From NCBI GenBank assembly GCA_040755725.1, contig JBFMAI010000031.1:70176-134175 (forward strand): a stretch of 64,000 bases of DNA, in the 5' to 3' direction. Made by a program: the position numbers and the translations under genes. The notes beneath the pieces were generated by a model. That model was not told where the DNA came from. It saw nothing but the letters and a program-made list of their open reading frames with translations, and did no database searches. This document shows, piece after piece, positions 1 to 8,482 of the stretch; the first letter of the stretch is position 1, and each line of letters opens with the position of its first letter. The DNA comes from JBFMAI01 sp040755725. GTDB lineage: Bacteria; Planctomycetota; Phycisphaerae; UBA1845; Fen-1342.

Positions 1-1448
1 ACTGTGCGATTATCGGGCTGGCGGCGACGATCTCCGGCGAGGTGCTGGTCCTCAGTGTCGGCGGGTACACCTGGCTGCCCAACCGCTGGCTCTTGGGCGG
101 CACCTTCTGCGCCGCCGCCCTGGCCGCCGGCCACGTCTTCGGCCTCTACGAGCGCAACACCCTCCTGGCCCGCAGCCGCATCCTTGTCCGCTCGCTGCTC
201 AGCCTGTTTCTCGGCGTCATTCTGGCTTTCGCGTGGTTGAGCGTGTTCTTCTACGCCTCGTCCTCCCGCTGGATCGGTCTGGCCGTCATCGTCACGTACT
301 GCCTCATCGCCATCCCGCTGCGCCTGGCCGCCCACCACGTCATCACCGCCAGCCCCGTCCGGCTGCTGTGCGTCGGCGCCGGGCCGTCGATCCGCAAGCT
401 CGTCCGCCTCCTCGCCCGCCGCCACAACCCGCACTACCACGTCGTTGGGCACGTCACCGTCCCCGCCGAGACCACGGCCAAGACAGGAAGAGACGCCAAG
501 GGGGAAGAGGGAACAGGGAACGGGGAACGGGAGACAGGGCAGGATACCCAGGAGCGCGGTACCGCGGATGGTTCGGACGCGACGGGGCGGTTTCGCAGTT
601 CGACCGATGAGCAGTTCAACGCGGAGTGCCCGCGCCTCGGCACCCTCGACCGCGTCGTCCCGCTGCTCGCCGAGCACGGCGTGGACGAAATCGTCGTCGC
701 CAGCGAGCTCATCCTCGACCCGGCCACCGGCGGCGCCCTGGCCTCCTGCCTCGAACGCTGCTGCCGCGTCACCGACCAGACGACCTTCGTCGAGAAGCTG
801 CTCGGCGAGGTCCCCGCCGAGACCCTGGCCGCCGAGTGGTTCCTCCGCGCCGACGTGCAGAATCGCAGTAATTATGAGGCCGTCCGCCGCATGATGGATG
901 CCACCGTCGCGGCGCTCGGGCTGCTGCTCACGCTGCCGCTGTGGCCGCTCGTCGCGTTGGCCATCCGCCTGGACAGCCCCGGCCCCGTGCTGTTCCGCCA
1001 ACGCCGCGTTGGGCAGCACGGCCGCCTGTTCACGATCTACAAGTTCCGCACCATGCGCGTGGACGCCGAGGCCGACGGCGCCCGCTGGGCCGTCCGCGAC
1101 GACCCGCGCGTCACCCGCGTCGGCCGCTTCCTCCGCCGCAGCCGCCTCGACGAACTGCCGCAACTGCTGAACATTCTGCGCGGCGACATGGCCCTCGTCG
1201 GGCCGCGGCCCGAACGCCCCGAGTTCGTGCGGCAACTCGAACAACTGCTGCCGCACTACCGCCTGCGCCACCTCATCAAGCCCGGCCTCACCGGCTGGGC
1301 GCAGATTCATTACGGCTACGGCGGCAGCGTTGCCGACGCTCTCCGCAAACTGTGCTACGACCTGTATTACCTCAAGCACCGCGCCCTGGAACTCGACGTG
1401 GCCATCCTGTTCCGCACGCTGGGGACGTTCGTGCTCGGCGCGCGGTAG
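1..1448 (+). CDS. Undecaprenyl-phosphate sugar-phosphate transferase (WcaJ/WbaP-like), 5' end off the window
   Basis: The frame is open to the left edge (first full codon at base 3), so the gene begins outside the window. The visible N-terminal part has hydrophobic membrane segments, then a CoA-binding-like Rossmann region (LLCVGAGPSIRKLVRLL). The C-terminal ~200 residues are the bacterial sugar transferase domain: a membrane helix, then SPGPVLFRQRRVG, the KFRTM signature (about nt 1041-1058), LDELPQLLNILRGDMALVG and PGLTGWAQI. Proteins of this family move a hexose-1-phosphate onto undecaprenyl phosphate at the inner membrane to start a repeat unit. An in-frame low-complexity stretch (about nt 475-610) interrupts the Rossmann region. 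It is the probable initiator of the polysaccharide made by the genes that follow. Confidence 0.93.
   Translation, partial: CAIIGLAATISGEVLVLSVGGYTWLPNRWLLGGTFCAAALAAGHVFGLYERNTLLARSRILVRSLLSLFLGVILAFAWLSVFFYASSSRWIGLAVIVTYCLIAIPLRLAAHHVITASPVRLLCVGAGPSIRKLVRLLARRHNPHYHVVGHVTVPAETTAKTGRDAKGEEGTGNGERETGQDTQERGTADGSDATGRFRSSTDEQFNAECPRLGTLDRVVPLLAEHGVDEIVVASELILDPATGGALASCLERCCRVTDQTTFVEKLLGEVPAETLAAEWFLRADVQNRSNYEAVRRMMDATVAALGLLLTLPLWPLVALAIRLDSPGPVLFRQRRVGQHGRLFTIYKFRTMRVDAEADGARWAVRDDPRVTRVGRFLRRSRLDELPQLLNILRGDMALVGPRPERPEFVRQLEQLLPHYRLRHLIKPGLTGWAQIHYGYGGSVADALRKLCYDLYYLKHRALELDVAILFRTLGTFVLGAR
480..600. repeat. G/A-rich dispersed-repeat remnant carried in frame
   Basis: A run of short units built on GGGAACAGGGAACGGG (about nt 503-545) lies inside the sugar transferase frame and encodes a Gly/Glu/Thr/Asn-rich stretch unlike the flanking domain. 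The reading frame stays open. Composition and periodicity match intergenic repeat debris, not protein-selected sequence. Confidence 0.6.
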
Positions 1449-1483
1449 GGTGGCCGGCCGAGGCAACCGCCAGGGCAACCGCC

Positions 1484-1583
1484 GAGACGCGAAAAAACGC
1501 CGAGGACACCGAGAAGACCGCTAGGCGCCGGGCGGCGCCCGCACTCCCCACCCTTCCAGGGAGGGGTTGGGGGAGGGTCGCCG
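1484..1583. repeat. Intergenic repeat debris between polysaccharide genes
   Basis: The 283-base gap after the sugar transferase holds two recognisable pieces: a GACGCGAAAAAACGCCGAGG motif (about 1485-1510) and a CCCTTCCAGGGAGGGGTTGG motif (1549-1570) with inverted character. Both types recur in planctomycete intergenic DNA (from memory). No gene is seen in 1449-1731. Confidence 0.45.
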
Positions 1584-1698
1584 CAGGCGCGTCCCCCCCA
1601 CGGCCGGTACAGAGCCCGGCCGCTGCGGCGGGCCAGCACGGAGGTCAGCCCCGGCGGTTCCGTGAACCAGGGAACGCTGAATCCCGATAACAACGATA

Positions 1699-1716
1699 GG
1701 CCCCGCGCGCGGGGCC
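1699..1716. repeat. 18-bp perfect GC palindrome before the deacetylase gene
   Basis: GGCCCCGCGCGCGGGGCC is a perfect palindrome 15 bases before the preferred start codon at 1732. It could fold in the mRNA near the ribosome-binding region. It may be a relic of the RTPHA-type repeat seen at 12155, 44704 and 51254. Confidence 0.5.
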
Positions 1717-1731
1717 TTGGACACCCAACGC

Positions 1732-2760
1732 ATGGTTCTCGCCTCCGCACCGCTGACGGCGCCCACGTGGTTGGGCCGCGCGCGGCATTCTGCCGCCGCC
1801 CTGCTCGACCGCTGCGGCGTCCTCAAGCTGCAATTTCAGCGCCGCCGGGGGCTGCGCATTCTTTGCTACCACGGCGTCTGCGCGGACGAGCTGGTTGGGC
1901 ACCCGGGAGTGCCCCCGTACTTCGTCGGGGCGACGGAGTTCGCGCGGCACCTCGATGTCGCGCGGCGGTTCGGTCCCATCGTCCATCTGCCCGAGGTGGC
2001 CGACGCGCTCCAGGGGGACCGCTGGCCCGCAGCGTCCGCCACCGCGATCACTTTCGACGACGTGGCGGCCTGCACGTTCGTGCATGCGCGGCCGGCCCTG
2101 GCGCAACGCGAGGTGCGGGCGTCATTCTTCGTCGCCACCGGCCACGTCGAGACCGGCCGGCTGTTCTGGTCGGACCTGTTGCGGCTGGTGCGCGGCGACC
2201 CGGAGCTGCTGGCGACGGACCGACGGGCCAAGCTCGGGTGGCTGCTCGACGAGCCGGCCCAGCATAAGCAAATGACGCTGGTGCAGCTCTTCGCCACACT
2301 GGAACGGAGTGAGCGGGAGGTGCGCGACCGGCTGCCCGCTGTCCTGCGCGAAACGCTGCGGCCGCTCAACTGGGACGAGCTCGCCGCGCTGGCCACCGAC
2401 GGCCATGACGTCGGCGGCCACACCGTCGATCACGTCGTCCTCGGCTGGCAGCCCGACGACATCCGTCGCCAGCAGATTCGGGACAGCGTGCGGACCATCG
2501 AGCGGCGGCTGGGGCGGCCGCCGATCGCCTTCGCGTACCCCAACGGCGGCCCGGGCGATTTCGCGCTGCGTGACTGGGACACGCTGCGGGCACAGGGGGT
2601 GCGGTATGCCCTCAGTACGTGTCCCGGCTTCGCCCCGGGCCCGGGACCGTTTGCCCTGCCGCGCGTCTCCATCGGGACCGGGCTGGGGCCGGAACGGTTC
2701 GCCCTGGAACTCAGCGGGCTGCTGGATGCCCGGCGACGGCGGCAACACGGATGGCGTTGA
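1732..2760 (+). CDS. Polysaccharide deacetylase (NodB-homology, CE4)
   Basis: 342 residues from ATG 1732; a TTG at 1717 in the same frame is possible but lies inside the GC palindrome. CE4 enzymes remove N- or O-acetyl groups from polysaccharides using a metal held by Asp-His-His. Visible motifs: ILCYHGV (start of the barrel), TFDD (residues 107-110) and HDVGGHTVDH (225-234), which supply the Asp and His ligands, and FAYPNGG later. The usual TFDDG is TFDDV here. The stop overlaps the next gene's start by 10 bases, so the two are probably co-translated. The role is likely trimming of the polysaccharide made by this locus. Confidence 0.9.
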   Translation: MVLASAPLTAPTWLGRARHSAAALLDRCGVLKLQFQRRRGLRILCYHGVCADELVGHPGVPPYFVGATEFARHLDVARRFGPIVHLPEVADALQGDRWPAASATAITFDDVAACTFVHARPALAQREVRASFFVATGHVETGRLFWSDLLRLVRGDPELLATDRRAKLGWLLDEPAQHKQMTLVQLFATLERSEREVRDRLPAVLRETLRPLNWDELAALATDGHDVGGHTVDHVVLGWQPDDIRRQQIRDSVRTIERRLGRPPIAFAYPNGGPGDFALRDWDTLRAQGVRYALSTCPGFAPGPGPFALPRVSIGTGLGPERFALELSGLLDARRRRQHGWR

Positions 2761-3872
2761 CCGTGCAACAGGTCGCTTCCTTCGACGCCCCGGGGCTGCG
2801 CGCGGCGTGGATCCGGCTCAGCGACACCGCGCCGCGCGCCAGCCTCTTCTCCACGTTCGAATGGTGTCGTGCCTGGGCAGACGTCTTCGGTGCGGGAAGT
2901 GAAATCGCCGTTTCGCTGATCCACGATGGACAGGGGGCGCCCCGCGGGCTACTGCCGGCGTATGTGGACCGGACCGGACCGGTGCGCTGGCTCAAACTGC
3001 TCGGGCGGGAGCGGGTCAGCGGCGACCACCTGGACCTGCTGTGCGCCGCGGAAGACCACCCGGCGTGTCTTGACGCCCTGTGGTCGCACTGGGAGCGGTC
3101 CGTCGCCTTCGACGGCTTCATCCTAGGCGACCTGCACCGTGACTCACCCACGCTGCACGGCGTGCGCTTCCGGGCCCGGCAGCGCGGCTGGCCCGTGCAG
3201 GAGCGCGAGCCGCAAGTCGTGCCGTACGTCGACTTGCCGGTGACCTTCGACGCGTACCTCGACACGCTCTCGGCCAATATGCGTTACCACGTCCGTCGCC
3301 GCCGCCGCGGCCTGGCGAAGATGCTCGACACCGCGGTCCGGGTGGTGAGCACGCCGGCGGAGATCGACGCGGCGTTGACCGACCTGTTCGAGCTGCACCA
3401 GCGACGCTGGCAGCGCGACGGCCGGCCGGGGAACCTCCACGACGCGCGAAAGCGCGAGTTCCTGCGGCAATTCTGCCGTGTGGCCGCCGAGCGCGACTGG
3501 GTGCGCGCGATCGTCATGGAGAGGGAGGGTGTCCGGCAGGGGGTGCTGCTGGCGTTTCACTGGCGCGGCACGGCCAGCTTCTACCAGATGGGCTGGGACC
3601 CTGACACGCCCATCCAAAGCCCCGGGGTCGTGTTGCTGGCCGAGAGCATCGAGCAAGCCGTCCGTGAGGGGCTGTCACGCTACGACTTCCTCCGCGGCGA
3701 CGAGCCGTATAAGCGCAAGTGGACCACGCCGGCCGTCGAGCAGGTGACGTTGGTCGTCGGCTGCCGCGCCCGGGCCCGCGCGGCGATCGCCGCCGGCCGG
3801 CTCAAGGAACGCGTGAAGCAGACCTTGGGACCGGCCCCGTGGCGGAAGCTGAAGGGCCTGCTGCGCGTGTGA
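2751..3872 (+). CDS. GNAT-fold acyltransferase, CelD/BcsL (FemAB-like) family
   Basis: 373 residues. ATG 2751 overlaps the deacetylase stop, which fixes it as the likely start although the frame is open further upstream. Features of the CelD/FemAB-like family: an N-terminal FSTFEWCRAW region, a central basic NMRYHVRRRRRGL helix, then GVLLAFHWRGTASFYQMGWD and the C-terminal RYDFLRGDEPYKRKW motif. Members acylate exopolysaccharide or cell-surface substrates in the cytoplasm. Translational coupling to a deacetylase suggests that acyl groups on the polymer are both added and removed by this locus. The substrate cannot be inferred. Confidence 0.85.
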   Translation: MALTVQQVASFDAPGLRAAWIRLSDTAPRASLFSTFEWCRAWADVFGAGSEIAVSLIHDGQGAPRGLLPAYVDRTGPVRWLKLLGRERVSGDHLDLLCAAEDHPACLDALWSHWERSVAFDGFILGDLHRDSPTLHGVRFRARQRGWPVQEREPQVVPYVDLPVTFDAYLDTLSANMRYHVRRRRRGLAKMLDTAVRVVSTPAEIDAALTDLFELHQRRWQRDGRPGNLHDARKREFLRQFCRVAAERDWVRAIVMEREGVRQGVLLAFHWRGTASFYQMGWDPDTPIQSPGVVLLAESIEQAVREGLSRYDFLRGDEPYKRKWTTPAVEQVTLVVGCRARARAAIAAGRLKERVKQTLGPAPWRKLKGLLRV

Positions 3873-3894
3873 TGTGAATCGGAGGTCTGGTACC

Positions 3895-4788
3895 GTGCCG
3901 CCCGCGTTGTCCCCGCCGCCCAATGGTGCCGACACGAGCCCCGAGCGTCAGCGAGGGGGCTCCTGCGACGGCGGGGCGCCGGTTGCGGGCACGGCGGGCC
4001 GGTTGCGGCCCATCGCAGCAGAGACGGCCGAGGTTTTTCGCGCCCGTTTTCGGCAGGCCATCGAGGCCGCGAACCCGACGCCGGCACAGCGGAAGTGGCG
4101 GTTGGGCGTGTTTGAACGCGGCCTGAAGCTCGCCGCCGAGATCGAGGCCCGTCTCGGTCCGCTCACCGGCCGACGCGTGTTGGATGTGGGGGCCGCGTTC
4201 GGCGGCGACGTGGCGGCCCTGGTGGCGCGCGGCGCGTCCTGCGTGGCCGCCGACAAGTTCGACCACGACTACGAGCGTCTGCTCAGGCACCTCGACGCGG
4301 GCGAGCGCCTGTCGTACACGCTGTTCGATTGCACAGGCCGGTGGCCCCTGCCGGACCACCGCTTTGACGTGATCATCTCCATGTCGGTGCTGGAGATCAT
4401 CGACGACTTGGACTTCTGGTTCAGCGAACTGCTGCGGGTACTCAAGCCCGACGGGCTGGCGATCGTGGACACCGGGTCGGCCGTGCGTATGGCCCGTTGC
4501 GACCCGCTGTTCAAGCTGCCACTGATTTCGCTGCTGCCCACGCCCCTGCGCTGCGGGGTCGCGGCCCACGTCTTTGGCCGGCGCTATCGCTTTCACGTTT
4601 CGCGGCACACGTTCTACACGGCGGGCAAGTTCCGCCGCTACGTGGCCCCGCGGGGCTTTACCGCCGTGCCGTGCAAGTACGCCGACAGCCCGGTCATGCG
4701 GCGGCTGGCCGGCCGGCCGTTGGGACGTTGGTGGCAAGGGTTGGTGCGGCGGCTCGCGTGGGACTTCATTGTGATTCGACGAGCGTGA
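3895..4788 (+). CDS. Class I SAM-dependent methyltransferase
   Basis: 297 residues from GTG 3895, chosen because GGAGG (3881-3885) sits 9 bases upstream; GTG 3874 is the alternative. Motif I VLDVGAAFGGDV (about residues 96-108), an acidic VAADKF after strand 2 and FDVIISMSVLEII mark a Rossmann methyltransferase of the UbiE/Methyltransf_11 sort. The first ~45 residues are Pro/Gly/Arg-rich and include SPERQRGG, encoded by a dispersed repeat (3938-3966), so the folded domain starts later. The substrate is unknown; context suggests sugar or lipid-linked saccharide methylation. Confidence 0.82.
   Translation: MPPALSPPPNGADTSPERQRGGSCDGGAPVAGTAGRLRPIAAETAEVFRARFRQAIEAANPTPAQRKWRLGVFERGLKLAAEIEARLGPLTGRRVLDVGAAFGGDVAALVARGASCVAADKFDHDYERLLRHLDAGERLSYTLFDCTGRWPLPDHRFDVIISMSVLEIIDDLDFWFSELLRVLKPDGLAIVDTGSAVRMARCDPLFKLPLISLLPTPLRCGVAAHVFGRRYRFHVSRHTFYTAGKFRRYVAPRGFTAVPCKYADSPVMRRLAGRPLGRWWQGLVRRLAWDFIVIRRA
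3938..3966 (-). repeat. GCTCCCTCGC-type dispersed repeat inside a coding region
   Basis: On the minus strand this reads as a CCCCCTCGCTGACGCTCGGG unit; a related piece lies in the GT39-like gene (18122-18150). On the coding strand it yields SPERQRGG, a peptide I know as a planctomycete repeat signature. It sits in the disordered N-terminus of the methyltransferase. Confidence 0.55.
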
Positions 4789-4896
4789 ACGCGGCACGGC
4801 CACCGGCACACGCCGGACTCCCGCCACGGCGGGCAGGCTGCGGGCCGGCGCTACGGGGTGAGGCTGGTTGTCTCGACGCCGATCGGAGGTCGGGTG

Positions 4897-6066
4897 CTAC
4901 GGGGCGGCGCAGGCTGCTTCCACGCCGAGGAGTCGCCGCAATTCGGCCCAGCGTCGTTCGCAATCGAACATCGCGCGCGCACGCCGCCAACCGGCGGTTC
5001 CCATCCGCCGGCGCAACTCCGGGTCGCGGCCCAGTCGCAGCAGGGCGGCGGCATGCGCGGCCACGTCGCCCGGCTCGATCAGGTATCCGGTCTCCCCGCC
5101 CACGACGGTCTCGCACACGCCCCCGCTGCGGCCCGTGACGACGGGCAGTCCCGCGGCCATCGCCTCGACGACCGCGACGCCGAAGGACTCCTCTTGTCGT
5201 GTCACGGGCCCACGCCGGTTGTGCGCGGTGAAGAGGTCGGCTTCGCGCCGCAGTCGGTTGGCCGCGGCCTCGTCGACCGCGCCGATCATCCGAATGCGGT
5301 GGGCAACCGGCGATTGCTCGACGAGCCGTTCACACTCGCCGCGCAGCGGCCCGTCGCCGGCCAACGTCAGCCGCCCCTCCAGCCCGGCCGCGCACGCCCG
5401 CTCGAACGCCTGGATGACCAGGTCCGGCCCCTTGCAGTCCACCAGCCGGCCCAGATAGAGCACGTGCACGTCCTGCGACCGCCGGGCCCGCACCGGGCAC
5501 GTCGGCGGCGACGGAATGCCGTAGTACTGGAGCACCACGCGTCCCGCCGGCACGCCGATATCCAGCAGTCGCTGCCGCACGCAACGCGAGTTTGCGATCA
5601 AGGTCACGTGGGCACTCAAGCGGCGCACCGCCGCCGGGTACTCCGCCGGAAAGTACCGCCCGTGCGGGGGCTCGCGGCGGCGGTAGTCCCACTCCGTGTC
5701 GTACCCGTGCGGGTGGACGAACACGGGCTTGTCCATCTCGCGCCAAACGTGCTCGAAGCGCAGCGCGAAGTCGAGGTAGTGGACCAAGATCACCGAAACC
5801 GCCTCGTCGGCGACGGCCCGGCGCACCACAGCCGCGGCGGTTGTTGGCACGGGCGTCACCGGCAGCCCGGCACGCCGGGCCACACGCTGCCACAACGGCG
5901 CGGGTTCGTTGGTCAAGCGGAGTGCGGGAATGCGACCGCCCCCCGGCGCCGGCGGCGCGTCACACGCGCCGACGGCCACTACGTGCCCCTCGAGCGCCTG
6001 AATCTGCCGCGCAATCCAGACCTCGGAGGGGGCGCTCCAATTCGGCGTCAGAAACAGCACGCCCAT
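4897..6066 (-). CDS. Glycosyltransferase family 4 (GT-B)
   Basis: 389 residues, ATG 6066. N-terminal acceptor domain starts MGVLFLTPNWSAPSEVWIARQI; the C-terminal donor domain has VLYLGRLVDCKGPDLVI, LTLAGDGPL and the catalytic E-x7-E motif in EESFGVAVVEAMAAGLPVV. It transfers a nucleotide-sugar-derived residue to a lipid-linked acceptor. It is convergent with the methyltransferase ending at 4788; the 108 bases between hold a short CCCGCC/GGCGGG stem (4821-4834) without a T-run. It is the last gene of the minus run that begins at the sulfotransferase. Confidence 0.92.
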   Translation of the reverse strand: MGVLFLTPNWSAPSEVWIARQIQALEGHVVAVGACDAPPAPGGGRIPALRLTNEPAPLWQRVARRAGLPVTPVPTTAAAVVRRAVADEAVSVILVHYLDFALRFEHVWREMDKPVFVHPHGYDTEWDYRRREPPHGRYFPAEYPAAVRRLSAHVTLIANSRCVRQRLLDIGVPAGRVVLQYYGIPSPPTCPVRARRSQDVHVLYLGRLVDCKGPDLVIQAFERACAAGLEGRLTLAGDGPLRGECERLVEQSPVAHRIRMIGAVDEAAANRLRREADLFTAHNRRGPVTRQEESFGVAVVEAMAAGLPVVTGRSGGVCETVVGGETGYLIEPGDVAAHAAALLRLGRDPELRRRMGTAGWRRARAMFDCERRWAELRRLLGVEAACAAP

Positions 6067-6072
6067 GACGGC

Positions 6073-6954
6073 CTAGCGCCTCGCCCCCGGGGCCAGCGGC
6101 GGCTCCTCCAACGTGGTCCCGCGCGGACGGGGCCCGAGCTCGAGCTCCGGGCCCAGTTGGGTGGCATCCTTGAGAGTCAGGTCGGCGGCCGGCCGGGACC
6201 GTGGCGCCGTCATGTCGCTCACGCCGTGAATCCGCTCCCTCACTTCCTGACGGCCGTTCGTAGGTCCGGCCGGCGGGCCGGTCGCACCGCGCACGAGACG
6301 CAGCGCCGAACTCAGCCGGCGCCTGAGCCGCGGCCACCAGCCGACCGGGGACCGCGCCGGCCGCCGCACCCGGGGTACGCAGGCGGGTGCCGCGACGCCG
6401 GTCTTGAGCAGTACCGCGATCAACGTGTCGTTGTCGTCGAGCGTGTACACGCACCGGCCAAGCGCGCGGAAATCCGCGGGCGTCCAAAGGCTGCGATGGA
6501 CCTCGAGCTCGTTCGCGCAGGCGGCCCCCTGCGCCGTATCGCGGGCCGGGGTCGTCACGAGCACCGCCTGCCGGGCGTGGGCCAGGCACGCCTGGAGGAA
6601 CGACCGGCCCTCGTCCTTCTCCACGTGCTCGATCACGTCGCCGAGGAAGATCACGTCGTACGTGCCGACGTCGTGGATGGCGTCTCGCATGTCCCCCACA
6701 TACAGCCGGTCGTAGAGGAACTCGTGCATCGGCGTGAGATACGGCCGGTGGCCTTCGATCCCGTCGATCTGCACTTGCCAGTTCGCCCGAGCATAGCGGC
6801 ACGGGTCGGTCTCCGCCGCCACGATGTCCGTGTATTCGCGGAACAGGTGGCCCCACTTGCCGAACCCCACGCCCACGTCGAGGATCGACCGCGGGGCGAG
6901 CTGCTGGACAATCCCCACGACTGTCGGAATGTGATTACACCGGCTGGTAGGCAT
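6073..6954 (-). CDS. Class I SAM-dependent methyltransferase
   Basis: 293 residues from ATG 6954, preferred because GAGGA lies 8 bases upstream; longer in-frame starts are buried in the ABC gene. Motif I ILDVGVGFGKWG (about residues 24-35) and YDVIFLGDVIEHVEKDEG identify a methyltransferase. The last ~100 residues (Arg/Pro/Gly-rich, from about RVRRPARSP) look disordered and are longer than the family needs. The start overlaps the upstream ABC ATPase stop by 20 bases and the stop is 6 bases before the GT4 gene, so the genes are probably one operon. Confidence 0.83.
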   Translation of the reverse strand: MPTSRCNHIPTVVGIVQQLAPRSILDVGVGFGKWGHLFREYTDIVAAETDPCRYARANWQVQIDGIEGHRPYLTPMHEFLYDRLYVGDMRDAIHDVGTYDVIFLGDVIEHVEKDEGRSFLQACLAHARQAVLVTTPARDTAQGAACANELEVHRSLWTPADFRALGRCVYTLDDNDTLIAVLLKTGVAAPACVPRVRRPARSPVGWWPRLRRRLSSALRLVRGATGPPAGPTNGRQEVRERIHGVSDMTAPRSRPAADLTLKDATQLGPELELGPRPRGTTLEEPPLAPGARR

Positions 6955-8296
6955 CCGCAGGTTCCTCACGGCCGGCCGGCGGACGACGGGCCCCGGCCGC
7001 GTCGTCCAACCGCCCCGGCGCCCCGTCGACAAACTCCCAGTGCGCCGGCAGCGAGCACAGCCCGTGTTCCCGCACGGAACGATACGGGCGCGGGCTGCGC
7101 GCCAGATCGTCCTCCACGCGGAACGGCAGCACCTCGTACACGCAGTCCACCGGCTCCAGCGCGTCCGTGTGGACCGCCAGGTTCCAGTGATACGAGCCGC
7201 ATTGCAGCGGCAGCGCCGGAATGGCGATCCGCACCGTCCGCCGCCCGTTCACGACCCCGGGCGCAAACCCGGGCGAATCCTGGTGCGCCAGTTGCAGCAC
7301 CTTGATCCCATCGTCCGCCGTCGCGCACGACGCCGACAGGTTCAGTTGCGATCGGCAGCAGCTTTCCAGTGTGAACTCGACCGTCATCGGCCCCAGCCGC
7401 TGAAAGACCCCGGACACTTCTCCGGCCGAGTTCAACAGGCGGGCGTGAACGACACGCGCCTGGCCGCTCCCCTTGCGCGTTGGCCAATTGGTCAGGTCGG
7501 CGTCGGGCGCGCTCACGGCGTCGGCGTTCTCGGTCAGGTAGGCCTGCACGACCGCCGGCGCCGGCCCGTCCGCCACGATCTGCCCGCCGCGCAGGCACAG
7601 GGCCCGCGGGCACAGGTTGCGGACCGCGGTCATGTTGTGGCTGACGAACAGGATCGTCCGGCCCTGCCGCGACACGGCCCCCATCTTCCCCAGGCACTTG
7701 CGCTGAAACTGCGCGTCGCCCACCGCCAGCACCTCGTCCACGATGAGGATCTCCGGCTCCAGGTGCGCCGCCACCGCGAACGCCAACCGCACGTACATCC
7801 CGCTCGAATAGCGCTTCACCGGCGTATCCAGGAACCGCTCGATCTCGGCGAAGGCGACGATCTCGTCGAACTTGCGGCGGATTTCAGAGCGGGTCATGCC
7901 CAGGATGGCCCCGTTGAGGTAGATGTTCTCACGCCCGGTCAGCTCCGCGTGAAACCCCGTACCCACCTCCAACAAGCTGCCCACGCGGCCGCGAATAACG
8001 GCCCGGCCGACCGTCGGCCACACCACGCGCGACAGCACTTTCAACAGCGTGCTCTTGCCAGCCCCGTTGCGCCCGACGATGCCGACGACCTCCCCCGGCT
8101 GGACCTCAAACGACACGTGGTCCAGCGCCCAGATGAACTCGTCCGCCTCGCCACGCTCGCTCAGCAGGGCCAGGCGCCGCAGGTGCGCCCGGACCGCCTG
8201 CCGCACGGCCCCGCGCCACGTCCGCGCCGGGGGCAGCAACCGCCCGATCTTGTAGCGCTTGCCGAGGCCGTCGACGACGATGGCGGGCGTGCTCAT
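6935..8296 (-). CDS. Wzt-type ABC transporter ATP-binding protein with C-terminal glycan-binding domain
   Basis: 453 residues, ATG 8296. Walker A GRNGAGKST, ABC signature YSSGM and Walker B EILIVDEVLAVGD are intact, and the arrangement (a conserved N-terminal region with WALDHVSFEVQPGE) is that of O-antigen/teichoic-acid exporters. The last ~170 residues form a beta-rich Wzt_C-like region that in homologues recognises the finished polymer. This class normally pairs with a Wzm permease; none is visible in the window, so the partner must be beyond the left edge or elsewhere. ATP-driven export of the polysaccharide across the inner membrane is the inferred role. Confidence 0.92.
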   Translation of the reverse strand: MSTPAIVVDGLGKRYKIGRLLPPARTWRGAVRQAVRAHLRRLALLSERGEADEFIWALDHVSFEVQPGEVVGIVGRNGAGKSTLLKVLSRVVWPTVGRAVIRGRVGSLLEVGTGFHAELTGRENIYLNGAILGMTRSEIRRKFDEIVAFAEIERFLDTPVKRYSSGMYVRLAFAVAAHLEPEILIVDEVLAVGDAQFQRKCLGKMGAVSRQGRTILFVSHNMTAVRNLCPRALCLRGGQIVADGPAPAVVQAYLTENADAVSAPDADLTNWPTRKGSGQARVVHARLLNSAGEVSGVFQRLGPMTVEFTLESCCRSQLNLSASCATADDGIKVLQLAHQDSPGFAPGVVNGRRTVRIAIPALPLQCGSYHWNLAVHTDALEPVDCVYEVLPFRVEDDLARSPRPYRSVREHGLCSLPAHWEFVDGAPGRLDDAAGARRPPAGREEPADAYQPV

Positions 8297-8319
8297 GCGG
8301 CGATCCCCTGATTCCCCTC

Positions 8320-8482
8320 CCTCTCAGGTCGCCACGGGCCACTCGCTGTGGCGCGGCGGAGTTGACGGAGGGTCAAGGCCACCGTCACCACGAAGTCATC
8401 CTGCGGTGCTTTCCCGTACCCCCGTTCCCACGTTCCCACGCTTTCACCTTCCCACGTTCCCACGGCTCGGCGGCCTCCATGT
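8320..8482. repeat. Intergenic repeat debris with CGTTCCCA tandem units
   Basis: Between two minus-strand genes. CGTTCCCA occurs at 8423-8430, 8431-8438 and 8455-8462 with related TTTCACCTTCCCA units between. A GTCGCCACGGG...CTCGCTGTGGCG piece (8331-8356) resembles part of the VASRY-type repeat at 45735. No gene is evident. Confidence 0.55.

Noticed and set aside
4858..7305. 815-codon open frame on the plus strand
   Set aside because: It runs antisense to the GT4 and methyltransferase genes, which have clear motifs; its translation is Arg/Pro/Gly-rich and follows G+C codon-position bias.
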